Below are positions 53,142 to 62,211 of a stretch of DNA of 64,000 nt, piece by piece (position 1 is the first letter of the stretch; every line of letters begins with the position of its first letter). Origin of the DNA: an uncultured Alphaproteobacteria bacterium (GTDB taxonomy: Bacteria > Pseudomonadota > Alphaproteobacteria > RF32 > CAG-239); the NCBI GenBank assembly GCA_944393215.1, contig CALXZL010000008.1, forward strand, positions 1 to 64,000. Reading direction: 5' to 3'. A program made the position numbers and the translations under genes. The notes under the pieces were generated by a model. The model had not been told where the DNA came from. It searched no databases and was given only the letters and a program-made list of their open reading frames with translations.

Positions 53142-54500
53142 ATGAAAATAATAGTATGCGGAGCCGGCTCTGTCGGTAGAAGTATTGTCAGTTATTTAGT
53201 CAAGGGAAATAACGATATAACCGTCATTGATAACAATCAAAAACGCTTAGATGATCTTGCACAAGAATTTGATATCCTTCCGGTATTTGGATCAGCCTCG
53301 TATCCATCTGTCTTAGAAAAAGCCGATGCTTCGCGGACGCAACTTTTAATCGCGGCAACCGACGATGATGAAGTGAACATGGTCAGTTGTTCTGTTGCTC
53401 AAGCCTTATTCAATATTCCGAGAAAAATAGCCAGAATAAACTCTCGAGAGTTTCAAAATCCGCTATGGTCAACCCTATACGGGGATAAGAATATTCCGAT
53501 AGATTTGGTAATATCTCCGGAAGAAGAAATAGGAAAATACATATATAATATATTAAAAATTCCCGGTGTCTCGGAAGCTCATCCGCTGGTAAATTCAAAA
53601 TTATATTTGATTGCATTTAAAATTCCGGAGAATAGTCCTTTTATCAAAGTTCCGTTGCTCAATCTAAAACAGATAGATCCGGATTTGGATTTAGAGGTTG
53701 TATGTATAAACAGAAGAAATAATATATTTATTCCCTATAAAAATGATTTTGTTGAATATGGAGATGAGGTATATATATTAACTGCGGCGGATAAAATCAG
53801 TTTAACCATGTCAGCCTTTGGAGCGGAACACTCTGCCATAGAGCGCCTGGTTATTTTCGGAGGCAATGCCGTATCTCGTTGCATCGGCAGGATGATAGAA
53901 AAGGATGACAATATCATCAGCTGTAAAATAATTGAAGAAGATTTTAAAAAAGCGGATCAAACGGCAAGGGAACTCAATGATACGGTTGTGATACAAGGTC
54001 CGATGATGAGTGATAAAATTTTAAGTGAAGCCGGAATATATGGAGCGGATGCAACAGTAGCGGTTACATTAGAAGATGAAGATAATCTTCTGTCATCATT
54101 ATTAGCAAAAAAATGTGGTGTAAAGAATACAATCGCCTTGGTCAATTCCCCGGCATACAATAATTTGGTAGACATAATCGGAAATAACATATTGGTAGAC
54201 CGTTCATCAGTGACCATCTCCCACATTCTGCACGAATTAAGACGCACGGAAGTAAGAAATGCTTATTCTTTGGGACGAGGCTTTGCCGAAGTATGGGAAA
54301 TTCCGTTGGATGCAGATTCCAAAACAGTCGGCAGAAGCATAAAAAGTCTGGATTTACCGGCAAGTAGTAAAATCTGCGCCATTATAAGAGAAGAAGACAC
54401 AATATATCCGTCGGAAGAAGAAGTTTTGCAAGCAGGAGATATGTTGTTGCTATATGTTGAATCCGTTTCGATTCGGAAGGTTGAAAAAATTTTAGCATAG
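53142..54500 (+). CDS. trkA: Trk system potassium uptake regulator TrkA
   Basis: A 452-residue cytoplasmic regulatory subunit for Trk/Ktr potassium channels. It contains two RCK modules: the first NAD-binding site MKIIVCGAGSVGRSIVSYL (residues 1-19) with TrkA-C to about 215, and a second from about 230 (VIFGGNAVSRCIGRMI) with its own TrkA-C. This duplicated layout matches E. coli TrkA. The membrane subunit TrkH is not in the window. The linkage to dusB upstream and hfq downstream is typical of Alphaproteobacteria. Confidence 0.9.
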   Translation: MKIIVCGAGSVGRSIVSYLVKGNNDITVIDNNQKRLDDLAQEFDILPVFGSASYPSVLEKADASRTQLLIAATDDDEVNMVSCSVAQALFNIPRKIARINSREFQNPLWSTLYGDKNIPIDLVISPEEEIGKYIYNILKIPGVSEAHPLVNSKLYLIAFKIPENSPFIKVPLLNLKQIDPDLDLEVVCINRRNNIFIPYKNDFVEYGDEVYILTAADKISLTMSAFGAEHSAIERLVIFGGNAVSRCIGRMIEKDDNIISCKIIEEDFKKADQTARELNDTVVIQGPMMSDKILSEAGIYGADATVAVTLEDEDNLLSSLLAKKCGVKNTIALVNSPAYNNLVDIIGNNILVDRSSVTISHILHELRRTEVRNAYSLGRGFAEVWEIPLDADSKTVGRSIKSLDLPASSKICAIIREEDTIYPSEEEVLQAGDMLLLYVESVSIRKVEKILA

Positions 54501-54605
54501 ATGCAACTTAAATTTGTGCTTTGAAATAAAACAAGACTTTACTAATAAAAAAATAAGATTAATATCAAAAATATAAAATATAATAAAAATAAAAAGGTAA
54601 AAGTA

Positions 54606-54848
54606 ATGACACAAAACGTACAAGAAGATTTTTTAAACAATTTGCGAGACAATAAAATATCCGTAACGGTTTTTTTGGTAAACGGAGTTAAGTTACAAGG
54701 TTTGATAACATGGTTTGACAGTTTTTCGTTACTGTTACGCCGCGACGGTCATACACAATTAATCTATAAACACGCCATATCTACCATAATGCCGAGTTCA
54801 GCCGTAGATATTGAAATTGAATCAGAAACATCCGATTCCGAAGAATAA
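54606..54848 (+). CDS. hfq: RNA-binding protein Hfq
   Basis: An 80-residue hexameric RNA chaperone that pairs small RNAs with mRNAs. The Sm1 motif is seen in [20 protein letters not shown]...[13 protein letters not shown] and Sm2 in [24 protein letters not shown] precedes the ATG. The hflX gene starts two bases after its stop with a TTG codon, so the two are tightly linked, as in many Proteobacteria. Confidence 0.96.
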   Translation: MTQNVQEDFLNNLRDNKISVTVFLVNGVKLQGLITWFDSFSLLLRRDGHTQLIYKHAISTIMPSSAVDIEIESETSDSEE

Positions 54849-54850
54849 AT

Positions 54851-56158
54851 TTGCCTAATCAAGATTGTCGAAAATCTCAGATAAAATCCTGTGTCATTTT
54901 TCCTTCAGTCCAAGGAAAGGAAATTTCCTTATCCCCGGAAGCCCGACTTGAAGAAGCCGTCAGATTGGCAGAAGCCATCTGGCTTGACGTTGTTCATGCC
55001 GAAATAATAAAAATAAGGGAAATAAAACCGTCAATATTTTTTGGTAATGGTTTTTTAGAAAAACTCCGGCAAGACATAGAAGAAAAATCAATCGATTTAG
55101 TTATAATAGATAGCAGTTTAAGCCCGATACAGCAAAGAAATTTAGAAAAAAAACTAAAAATCAAAGTCATAGACAGAACCGCTTTGATATTAGAAATATT
55201 CGGAGAAAGAGCCAATACCAAGGAAGGTAAATTACAAGTAGAATTGGCACATTTAACATATCAACGCAGTAGATTGGTCAGAAGTTGGACACACTTGGAA
55301 AGACAGCGCGGCGGTGCCGGTTTTTTGGGCGGTCCCGGAGAAACACAAATAGAGTTAGACCGAAGAATAATTGATGATAAAATCGTAAGAATTAAGAAGG
55401 ACTTGGAAAAAGTTAAAAGAACGCGCGAATTACAACGAGGTGCCCGCAAAAAAGTTCCTTATCCGGTTGTTGCCTTGGTGGGATATACCAACGCCGGAAA
55501 ATCGTCAATATTCAACATGTTGTCCCATGCCGAGGTCTTTGCTCAAGATTTGTTGTTTGCAACATTAGATCCAACCATGAGAAAAATAAAACTTCCGTCA
55601 GGAAGAGAGATAATATTGTCGGATACGGTCGGTTTTATCTCCGATTTACCGCATGAACTTGTAATGTCTTTCCGCGCCACACTGGAAGAGGTTCTGACGG
55701 CGGATATAATTGTTCATGTCCGAGATATTTCCAATCCCGATAATAAACAACAAAAGAAAGATGTATTGGATGTTTTAAAACACCTTGGTTTGGATAATAT
55801 TGAAAATCAAGATAATTATATAGAGTTATGGAATAAAGTAGATTTATTATCGGTTGACGGGAAAAGCTATGTAGAAGAGACAGCCAAACGTTTTTCGTAT
55901 ATTATTCCGAGTTCGGCAGTCAGCGGAGAAGGAAGAGCGAAATTTCTATCGGCTATAGATGACAAATTATCATCCCGTCATAAATTGATTTCGGTAAAAA
56001 TTCCGTCGGAAGATGGCAAAGAATTGGCATGGCTGTATAAAAATGCACAGGTTCAAACAATCGAAAATCACGATTCATATCAATTAATTTATGCCAAGAT
56101 AGATTCTGTAAATTTGGCAAAATTGAGCAATCGAGTAAAAATAAAATTAATAGATTAA
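54851..56158 (+). CDS. hflX: GTPase HflX
   Basis: A 435-residue ribosome-associated GTPase that splits stalled or heat-damaged 70S ribosomes. The N-terminal HflX domain ends in the helical hairpin with RGGAGFLGGPGETQIELDRR, and the G domain has G1 GYTNAGKSS (about residues 212-220), G3 DTVGF and G4 NKVD. The TTG start follows hfq by two bases with the weak CGAAG upstream; no better start exists in frame. Linkage to hfq is the common arrangement. Confidence 0.93.
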   Translation: MPNQDCRKSQIKSCVIFPSVQGKEISLSPEARLEEAVRLAEAIWLDVVHAEIIKIREIKPSIFFGNGFLEKLRQDIEEKSIDLVIIDSSLSPIQQRNLEKKLKIKVIDRTALILEIFGERANTKEGKLQVELAHLTYQRSRLVRSWTHLERQRGGAGFLGGPGETQIELDRRIIDDKIVRIKKDLEKVKRTRELQRGARKKVPYPVVALVGYTNAGKSSIFNMLSHAEVFAQDLLFATLDPTMRKIKLPSGREIILSDTVGFISDLPHELVMSFRATLEEVLTADIIVHVRDISNPDNKQQKKDVLDVLKHLGLDNIENQDNYIELWNKVDLLSVDGKSYVEETAKRFSYIIPSSAVSGEGRAKFLSAIDDKLSSRHKLISVKIPSEDGKELAWLYKNAQVQTIENHDSYQLIYAKIDSVNLAKLSNRVKIKLID

Positions 56159-56224
56159 GTTGATTTTAAAAGAAGAAAATATAAATAAAAGTATTATAAA
56201 TTAACAAGAAGGGAGAACAAGATT

Positions 56225-56620
56225 ATGAAAAAAGTTATCTTTTCCGTAATGTTTATATTGATGGGTTGCGCCAGCGGCAACGGATCCATAGAATATCAAG
56301 AGACAATGGAACAATGGGTAGGCATGCCGGAGCCGAGTTTGTATGATTCATGGGGAACGCCGACATCTGTGTGGAACGTAGATGCTCAAACCAAAATTGT
56401 GACTTACGTTACGAGAGAAAATAAACCTATAGACGGCAACACAGATCCGTATAACGGTGTCGGGGTAGATGAAAACGGCATTTCTCAAGAAAATTTCGGT
56501 GAAAATTTATGGGATGACCAAAACAATAATTACTATTGCAAAACATCATTTACCATAACCAACGGAGAAATAGTCAATTATAATTTCAACGGAGATGATT
56601 GCGTCTTGCCGGAGAATTAA
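56225..56620 (+). CDS. Small lipoprotein
   Basis: A 131-residue lipoprotein with signal peptide and lipobox LMGC (Cys at residue 15). The mature part contains SLYDSWGTPTSVWNVDAQTK, a Gly/Trp pattern similar to small envelope lipoproteins, and later YYCKTSFTITNGEIVNYNFN with two additional cysteines. AAGAAGGGAGAACAAG precedes the ATG. The next gene starts one base after its stop region. No family name assigned. Confidence 0.8.
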   Translation: MKKVIFSVMFILMGCASGNGSIEYQETMEQWVGMPEPSLYDSWGTPTSVWNVDAQTKIVTYVTRENKPIDGNTDPYNGVGVDENGISQENFGENLWDDQNNNYYCKTSFTITNGEIVNYNFNGDDCVLPEN

Positions 56621-56621
56621 A

Positions 56622-57512
56622 ATGCTTAAATTTGTTCGTATAAATAAAGAACAAAGACAAGAATATGAAAAATATTATCAGCAGTGTCCGGAAAAAAGTT
56701 CGGATACCGCCTTTATAAATTTATGGGCATGGGATAAAAAATATCAAACGGAATTAGCTTTTGACACTGATTTATGTTGGTTGAGATTTAAAAAAGGATC
56801 GGAATATATATACGGACCGCCGCAAGGAAGTTGGGATAATGTTGATTTTACCGCAATATTATCACAAATTGAGGAAAAAAGAGTGAAATTCACGGCAGTT
56901 CCGGAAGAATTAAGCACAAGATTACAGAAAATATACGGTCAAAAATTGGAAATAAGAGAAGACAGAGATAATTGGGAGTATATATATAAAATATCAGACC
57001 TCATCAAATTAGAGGGAGAAAAATATCGCAATCAGAGAAAATTGTCTAATCAGTTTTTGCAAAATAAAAACTACAGATTGGAGAATATCAATGAACAAAA
57101 TAAATCAAAAATTGCCGAGTTTCAAAAACAATGGATGAAACAAGAAGAAATTGAAGCAAAAACAGAGGGGTTACAACAAGAAGATGAGGCAATAAATAAA
57201 GTGTTGCAATCTTGGGTTGATTTTTCCGATAAGCTTTTGGGGTTTTGTTTGGAAGATGAAGAAAAGATTGTTGGTTACAGTATTGTTGAAAAACAAGACG
57301 ATAACCAAATTCTTATCCACTTTGAAAAAGCTTTATATGCCGTAAGAGGAAGTTATCCGGCATTAAATAAACTGACGCTTGAAAATTTTTCTGATTATAC
57401 TTATGTCAATCGGGAACAAGATTTGGGCATTCCCGGACTCCGGCGGATGAAGGAAGAATATAACCCGATCCGGTTTATAAAGAAATATCAACTAATTCTG
57501 ACGCGAGATTAA
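56622..57512 (+). CDS. DUF2156 (phosphatidylglycerol lysyltransferase C-terminal-like) protein
   Basis: A 296-residue protein of the DUF2156 family, a double GNAT-like fold found also at the C-terminus of MprF-type aminoacyl-phosphatidylglycerol synthases. Recognisable stretches are SSDTAFINLWAWDKKYQTEL, WEYIYKISDLIKLEGEKYRN and the conserved YVNREQDLGIPGLRRMKEEY near the C-terminus. There is no membrane part, so it is the stand-alone soluble form, whose substrate is unknown. The ATG at 56622 follows the lipoprotein stop immediately; the last 21 bases overlap the convergent DUF192 gene. Confidence 0.83.
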   Translation: MLKFVRINKEQRQEYEKYYQQCPEKSSDTAFINLWAWDKKYQTELAFDTDLCWLRFKKGSEYIYGPPQGSWDNVDFTAILSQIEEKRVKFTAVPEELSTRLQKIYGQKLEIREDRDNWEYIYKISDLIKLEGEKYRNQRKLSNQFLQNKNYRLENINEQNKSKIAEFQKQWMKQEEIEAKTEGLQQEDEAINKVLQSWVDFSDKLLGFCLEDEEKIVGYSIVEKQDDNQILIHFEKALYAVRGSYPALNKLTLENFSDYTYVNREQDLGIPGLRRMKEEYNPIRFIKKYQLILTRD

Positions 57513-57959
57513 TTCTTGGTGAGAAACCTTCATACCTCGACGCAAATTTGTTCGCTCTGCCGTACCGGCATTGAGCTCAATCACGGCAATGGTGTGAGGA
57601 GGAGAATAAATAAGTTTTTCGGAAAGAGGCTGAGCCTGAGATACGATTCCGGAAATTTGCATTTTTTCATTAACAAAAATCATATCCAAGGGCAGATAAG
57701 TATTTTTCATCCAAAAGGCGGTTTGAGTTGGTTTTGGAAAAAGAAAAATCATCCCTTGGTTTTCGGGTAAAGATTTTCTAAACATTAAACCAAGCGCAAG
57801 TTCTTCGGGAGTTTTAGAAGTTTCAACATCAAAAGCAACAAAGTTCTCCGAATTTCCGAAAACAAGCGGAGAAAGTGCACGCTGCGGATTTTTTTCAGTT
57901 TCAAAACAAGAACACAATAACAAAGAAACAACAAACAAAGCAAAGATTTTTTTCATCAT
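57492..57959 (-). CDS. DUF192 lipoprotein
   Basis: A 155-residue lipoprotein (signal peptide with LLLCSC, Cys near residue 18). The DUF192 domain shows TPEELALGLMFRKSLPENQG and the core motif TAFWMKNTYLPLDMIFVNE. Function is unknown; members are exported and small. The ATG at 57959 or 57956 lies a few bases after the stop of the Panacea-like gene, with AGGATT upstream; a longer in-frame start within that gene lacks a signal peptide and is rejected. Convergent with and overlapping DUF2156. Confidence 0.85.
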   Translation of the reverse strand: MMKKIFALFVVSLLLCSCFETEKNPQRALSPLVFGNSENFVAFDVETSKTPEELALGLMFRKSLPENQGMIFLFPKPTQTAFWMKNTYLPLDMIFVNEKMQISGIVSQAQPLSEKLIYSPPHTIAVIELNAGTAERTNLRRGMKVSHQELISRQN

Positions 57960-57960
57960 C

Positions 57961-58482
57961 TTAATCCTGTTTCTTAACTTTTTTCGGCTGCCATTGAGAA
58001 ACAACAACCGGACCTCTTTGCGACATCCGAATTCGATTGTTGCTGAAATTATCTTTTTCCGGTGTAAACAAATGAGCAATTTTAGCCATATCAAGCGCCA
58101 CCACCTGATTTTTATCATAAGAAGACAGAAAAGCTTGACTTTGAGTGATAAGAGAACGCAATTCGATCAAAGGCAAAGCGGCATATTTATTCCAAATTTT
58201 TTCCAAAAAGGCAGCCGTTTTATCATCAATTTTGATATGAGGCATATAAGGATGCCCGTTTGCAAAAATTTTTAAGATATTAGGTTCGATGAATCCTTTT
58301 TCGGTTACGAGAAACATGGATGGAAATAAAATTTCATTTCCGTGATTTTGCAAATAAATAATCTGAGAAAGAAAAAGTAAGTGATGAAGTTTTTCATCTT
58401 CAATAAAAAAATTTTTATTATCGGCAGAACGTAAAAACCAATAAGCAACATCAAAAACGGAAGGAGCGGCAATTTTAGTCAT
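57961..58482 (-). CDS. Panacea/SocA-like domain protein (DUF4065)
   Basis: A 173-residue protein resembling the SocA/GepA-type domain, known as an antitoxin fold (Panacea) that neutralises diverse toxins. SVFDVAYWFLRSADNKNFFI and KLHHLLFLSQIIYL match the N-terminal pattern of the family, and FIEPNILKIF the following GPxxxxL region. No toxin is evident beside it; the downstream partner is the DUF192 lipoprotein, starting within 2-5 bases. A toxin-antitoxin role is therefore not supported here. Assignment from pattern, moderate certainty. Confidence 0.65.
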   Translation of the reverse strand: MTKIAAPSVFDVAYWFLRSADNKNFFIEDEKLHHLLFLSQIIYLQNHGNEILFPSMFLVTEKGFIEPNILKIFANGHPYMPHIKIDDKTAAFLEKIWNKYAALPLIELRSLITQSQAFLSSYDKNQVVALDMAKIAHLFTPEKDNFSNNRIRMSQRGPVVVSQWQPKKVKKQD

Positions 58483-58652
58483 AAGACAATCCTCTGAAAT
58501 ATTTTTTTATTCATTATAAGACATAAAACGCAAAACAAAAATGTTAAAATATGCCTGTTAATTATTTTTTATCTCTTGTTTTATCAGGCATAATAATATA
58601 TCAATAATGAAGGATAAAATTCGCAATAAAGATATATTTGGGATTCAAAAAT

Positions 58653-59468
58653 ATGAAAGCGCTTCAAAAAACAAGATTATACATAGGAATAATGGGAATA
58701 ACCGCCATATTAAGCGGTTGCTCTTCGGCTTTATTTCCGGATATCACGGAAAATGAAGAAGATATGGTTGTTCAAGACAACGGAGAAGACAGTGCCTTCG
58801 TCGGACACAAGAGCAAGAAAATAGAATTATCGATGCCGGAAGAAGGAGAAAGTTTGAAAGCTGACACCAAGAACATCGCTTATGATCAGGAAAAGCCGGA
58901 TATTCCGTTTGCCGCCAAAAGCAAGCCGGTTAAGAAGGAAGAGCTGAAGGAAAGCAAAGCTGAGGCAGAAAAAGCTTTATCAGAGAATCAAAAAGCGGCA
59001 AAAAAATCTGCTAAGAAGGCAGAAAAAAGCCAATCGGCTGAAGCTAAACCGGTAGTTTCCGAAATAGATTTCAGTCCTGCAGCGGAAGAAGAAAATGCCA
59101 TACCGAGCGTCAGTTACAGATTAGATACGTTTTATTTTGCCAATGGCAGTTCGACTCTCGATTCCCAATATAACAAACAGATAAGAAACATTGTCAAACT
59201 GGCAAAATCAAAGAAAAACGCCATTGTTACGGTAAAAGGATATGCTTCCAGCAGAACCAGAAATACCGATCCGGTCAGCCATAAATTGGCAAATTTCAAA
59301 GTATCGGCAGAAAGGGCTCAAAGTGTGGCAAATGCACTGAGAAGATATGGCTTGCCGGCCTCTAAAATACAAACGGAAGCATTATCGGATACCATGCCGG
59401 CTTATCAAGAAGTCATGCCGGAAGGAGAGCGTTTGAATCGCCGTGCAGAAGTTTATATAGCCTACTAA
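58653..59468 (+). CDS. OmpA-family lipoprotein
   Basis: A 271-residue lipoprotein with signal peptide and lipobox ILSGC (Cys near residue 23). A charged, Lys/Ala/Glu-rich linker (about 40-145) leads to an OmpA-like peptidoglycan-binding domain (about 160-271) with FYFANGSSTLDSQYN, VTVKGYASSRTRN, SAERAQSVANALRRYG and NRRAEVYIAY. It would tether the outer membrane to peptidoglycan. The ATG at 58653 gives the best signal peptide; a TTG five codons earlier is possible. An 8-bp inverted repeat (TATGCCTG/CAGGCATA, 58550-58592) precedes it. Confidence 0.87.
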   Translation: MKALQKTRLYIGIMGITAILSGCSSALFPDITENEEDMVVQDNGEDSAFVGHKSKKIELSMPEEGESLKADTKNIAYDQEKPDIPFAAKSKPVKKEELKESKAEAEKALSENQKAAKKSAKKAEKSQSAEAKPVVSEIDFSPAAEEENAIPSVSYRLDTFYFANGSSTLDSQYNKQIRNIVKLAKSKKNAIVTVKGYASSRTRNTDPVSHKLANFKVSAERAQSVANALRRYGLPASKIQTEALSDTMPAYQEVMPEGERLNRRAEVYIAY

Positions 59469-59485
59469 AAGGATGAGGTGTTCAG

Positions 59486-61255
59486 GTGGATGAAACCTCA
59501 GAAAATGAAAAATCATTAGGGGGCAATCGCTGGAAGGTTGTCCCCGTTAATGAAAGAATTATTGAGAGCATAAGCCAAAAATATCAACTTCCGTATTTGG
59601 TTGCGCGAGTATTATATTTGCGAGGAATACGGGAAGAAGAGATAAGCAATTATATCTGTCCCAAATTACAAACATTATTGCCGGATCCGTCATGTTTAAA
59701 AGATATGGATAAAGCATCGTCACGCATCGCAGATTCCATAGAAAAGAAAGAAAAAATCGCCATTATCGGAGATTATGATGTTGACGGAGCCACATCATCA
59801 TCCGTATTAAGATTATATTTGGAAAGCGTGGGCATAAATCCGTTAATACATATTCCTGACAGAGAAGAGGGCTATGGTCCGAGCAAAATGGCAATAGACG
59901 AGTTTGCAGCGCAAGGCGTAGATTTAGTAATTACCACGGATTGCGGAACAACGGCATTTGAAACATTTGAATATGCCAAAGAGAAAAAAATGCCGATAAT
60001 AGTCTTAGATCATCATGAGGCGGAAGTTAAGTTACCTGATGTTTACGCGTTGGTAAACCCTAAAAGGCTGGACGAAACTTGCGAAGTTGAATATTTGAAA
60101 TATATGGCAGCGGTAGGTGTTGTGTTTATTACCATTGTCGGAATTAATAGAGAATTACGACGTCGCGGCTTTTTCGGGAGCAATAATCCAGAGCCGAATT
60201 TGCTCCAATGGTTGGATTTGGTTGCTTTGGGAACGGTATGCGATGTTGTTCCGCTGAAGGGATTAAATCGTGCATTTGTCAAGCAAGGTTTGAAGGTAAT
60301 GTCTCTGCGCAACAATCTCGGAATAAGAGCCTTAGCGGATAAATCCGGAATAAATGAAGCACCGACGGCATTTCATTTAGGCTATGTTTTAGGACCGAGA
60401 ATTAACGCTTGCGGTCGTGTTGGAGATTCGGGACTTGGAAATAAACTGTTATGCATGAAGGATGAAACGCAAGCCCAAATTTTAGCAGAAAAACTGGATG
60501 AATTTAATCGGCAACGCAAAGAAATAGAAAATTATGTTTTATTAAATGCCATTGAGATGCTGGAAGGCACACCGCAAAATTATCCGATTGCATTTGTTGC
60601 CGGACATGATTGGCATCAAGGCGTAATCGGGATAGTTGCCGGCAAATTAAAAGAAAGATATAATTTACCGTCCTTTGTTATGTCCATTGAAGCGGATGAA
60701 GTAAAAGGTTCGGCACGCTCAATTCCGGAAGTGGATTTAGGTGCATTAATAATATCTGCCAAAGAGCAGGGCTTGTTGACAAAAGGCGGCGGACATACCA
60801 TGGCGGCAGGTTTTTCGCTTAATGAAGATAAAATAGAAGCATTTAAAGAGTTTGTCGGAGAATATGTCAGCAACAAAATCGGCAAAGAAGCGATTGTTCC
60901 GATTATAGATATAGACGGAGAATTAGAATTATCGGGTGCCACGTTGGATTTAGCAGAAAAACTGGAAATGTTGGAACCCTATGGCTCGGGCAATGCCGAA
61001 CCGAAGATATTGTTGCACCGAGTAAGAATCAACAAAGCTTCCATAATCGGCAGCGGACATGTAAAATGTTTTTTAGGCTCGGATTCCGGAGGTTCGGTCA
61101 AAGCAATAGCTTTCAGAGTGGCGGATAATGATATGGGACAAGCCATGCTCAATGCCAAAGGAGAAATTTTTGATGTTGTTGGTGTATTGAGAAAAGACAG
61201 TTGGCAAGGTCGCAATTCCGTGCAATTTATTATAGAAGATATCAAGAGGTGTTAA
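59486..61255 (+). CDS. recJ: Single-stranded-DNA-specific exonuclease RecJ
   Basis: A 589-residue DHH-family 5'-3' exonuclease. The metal-binding motifs are IGDYDVDGATSSSVLRLYL (about residues 92-110), VITTDCGTTAFE (about 149) and VLDHHEAE (about 173), followed by the DHHA1 domain with GGGHTMAAGFSL and an OB-like C-terminal part. Length normal. Start is GTG at 59486. The stop is followed immediately by the ATG of the DUF502 gene, so they are co-transcribed. Confidence 0.95.
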   Translation: MDETSENEKSLGGNRWKVVPVNERIIESISQKYQLPYLVARVLYLRGIREEEISNYICPKLQTLLPDPSCLKDMDKASSRIADSIEKKEKIAIIGDYDVDGATSSSVLRLYLESVGINPLIHIPDREEGYGPSKMAIDEFAAQGVDLVITTDCGTTAFETFEYAKEKKMPIIVLDHHEAEVKLPDVYALVNPKRLDETCEVEYLKYMAAVGVVFITIVGINRELRRRGFFGSNNPEPNLLQWLDLVALGTVCDVVPLKGLNRAFVKQGLKVMSLRNNLGIRALADKSGINEAPTAFHLGYVLGPRINACGRVGDSGLGNKLLCMKDETQAQILAEKLDEFNRQRKEIENYVLLNAIEMLEGTPQNYPIAFVAGHDWHQGVIGIVAGKLKERYNLPSFVMSIEADEVKGSARSIPEVDLGALIISAKEQGLLTKGGGHTMAAGFSLNEDKIEAFKEFVGEYVSNKIGKEAIVPIIDIDGELELSGATLDLAEKLEMLEPYGSGNAEPKILLHRVRINKASIIGSGHVKCFLGSDSGGSVKAIAFRVADNDMGQAMLNAKGEIFDVVGVLRKDSWQGRNSVQFIIEDIKRC

Positions 61256-61972
61256 ATGAGCAACAATACAGATGTCAAGAAAAGAGCAATTCATATAAAG
61301 AAAATCAGATTAGAAAGAGAAAAAGCCGTCTTTATGAAGGTGGGCGCCAAGATACGAGCCTATTTGTTTACGGGGATTTTGGTGACGGCACCTGTTGCCA
61401 TAACCTTTTACATGGCATATAAATTTATATACTGGATAGACGGCATGGTCGGTAAGATGATGCCGCCGCAAGTCAGAGAATATTTCATAATGTATGATAT
61501 TCCGATGATACCGGGTTTGGGACTGGTAATTTTGATTGCCGCACTAATTTTGGTGGGAATGTTTGCCGCCGGTTTTTTAGGCAAATTTTTTATGAGACTT
61601 GGCGAGTGGATAGTATATAAATTGCCGGTAATTTCAAGCATATATTCTTTGTTAAAACAAGTTTTTGAAACATTTTTGTCCAACAAAACGCAATCATTTA
61701 ACAAAGTTGTTCTGCTGGAATATCCGCGTAAAGGAATATGGATATTAGGTTTTGTCAGCTCAGATACCAAAGGAGAGGTCAAAAACTGTTTTAACGGAGA
61801 AGAAATGCTGAATATCTTTATTCCGACAACACCGAACCCCACTTCCGGATTTTTAATTTTTGTCCCCAAAAAAGATACGATAGAATTAAATATGAGCGTT
61901 GAAGAGGGCTTAAAATTTGTCATTTCTTGCGGAATTGCCGAGCCCGATGCCGAAAAAAACAAGAAAAAATAA
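61256..61972 (+). CDS. DUF502 family membrane protein
   Basis: A 238-residue protein with two membrane spans (about 36-62 and 85-110) and a soluble C-terminal domain. The linker between the spans and the sequence LPVISSIYSLLKQVFETF are characteristic of DUF502, and so is the later IPTTPNPTSGFLIFVP. Function unknown in the family. It begins directly after the recJ stop codon and precedes tRNA-Leu by about 80 bases. Confidence 0.88.
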   Translation: MSNNTDVKKRAIHIKKIRLEREKAVFMKVGAKIRAYLFTGILVTAPVAITFYMAYKFIYWIDGMVGKMMPPQVREYFIMYDIPMIPGLGLVILIAALILVGMFAAGFLGKFFMRLGEWIVYKLPVISSIYSLLKQVFETFLSNKTQSFNKVVLLEYPRKGIWILGFVSSDTKGEVKNCFNGEEMLNIFIPTTPNPTSGFLIFVPKKDTIELNMSVEEGLKFVISCGIAEPDAEKNKKK

Positions 61973-62050
61973 ATTTTTTTGTTAGATATGATGAGAAAAA
62001 GCTTGATTATTTAAGAAGAGTATTTTATACAAGCTTTAGTTTTTTGATTT

Positions 62051-62137
62051 GCGGCCATGGCGGAATTGGTAGACGCGTAACGTTGAGGTCGTTATGGGAG
62101 GTATCCCGTGGAAGTTCAAGTCTTCTTGGCCGCACCA
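62051..62137 (+). tRNA. tRNA-Leu (anticodon GAG)
   Basis: An 87-base class II tRNA. Acceptor GCGGCCA/TGGCCGC, D arm GGCGGAATTGGTAGACGC, anticodon stem TAACG/CGTTA around TTGAGGT (anticodon GAG), long variable arm (GGGAGGTATCCCGT), T arm with TTCAAGT, discriminator A and encoded CCA. It decodes CTC/CTT. Confidence 0.93.
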
Positions 62138-62158
62138 ATTAAAAAAATAAAGAGACCG

Positions 62159-62188
62159 CCCGCTGAAATAAAGAAGAGCGGGTTTTTT
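62159..62188 (+). terminator. Rho-independent terminator of tRNA-Leu
   Basis: CCCGCT/AGCGGG stem with a 12-base loop followed by six T. Confidence 0.78.
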
Positions 62189-62211
62189 ATTGGAAACAAT
62201 TCGGAGGGAAT

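Noticed and set aside
57960-58118. Upstream extension of the DUF192 gene
   Set aside because: The extension lies inside the Panacea-like gene and removes the lipoprotein signal peptide from the N-terminus.
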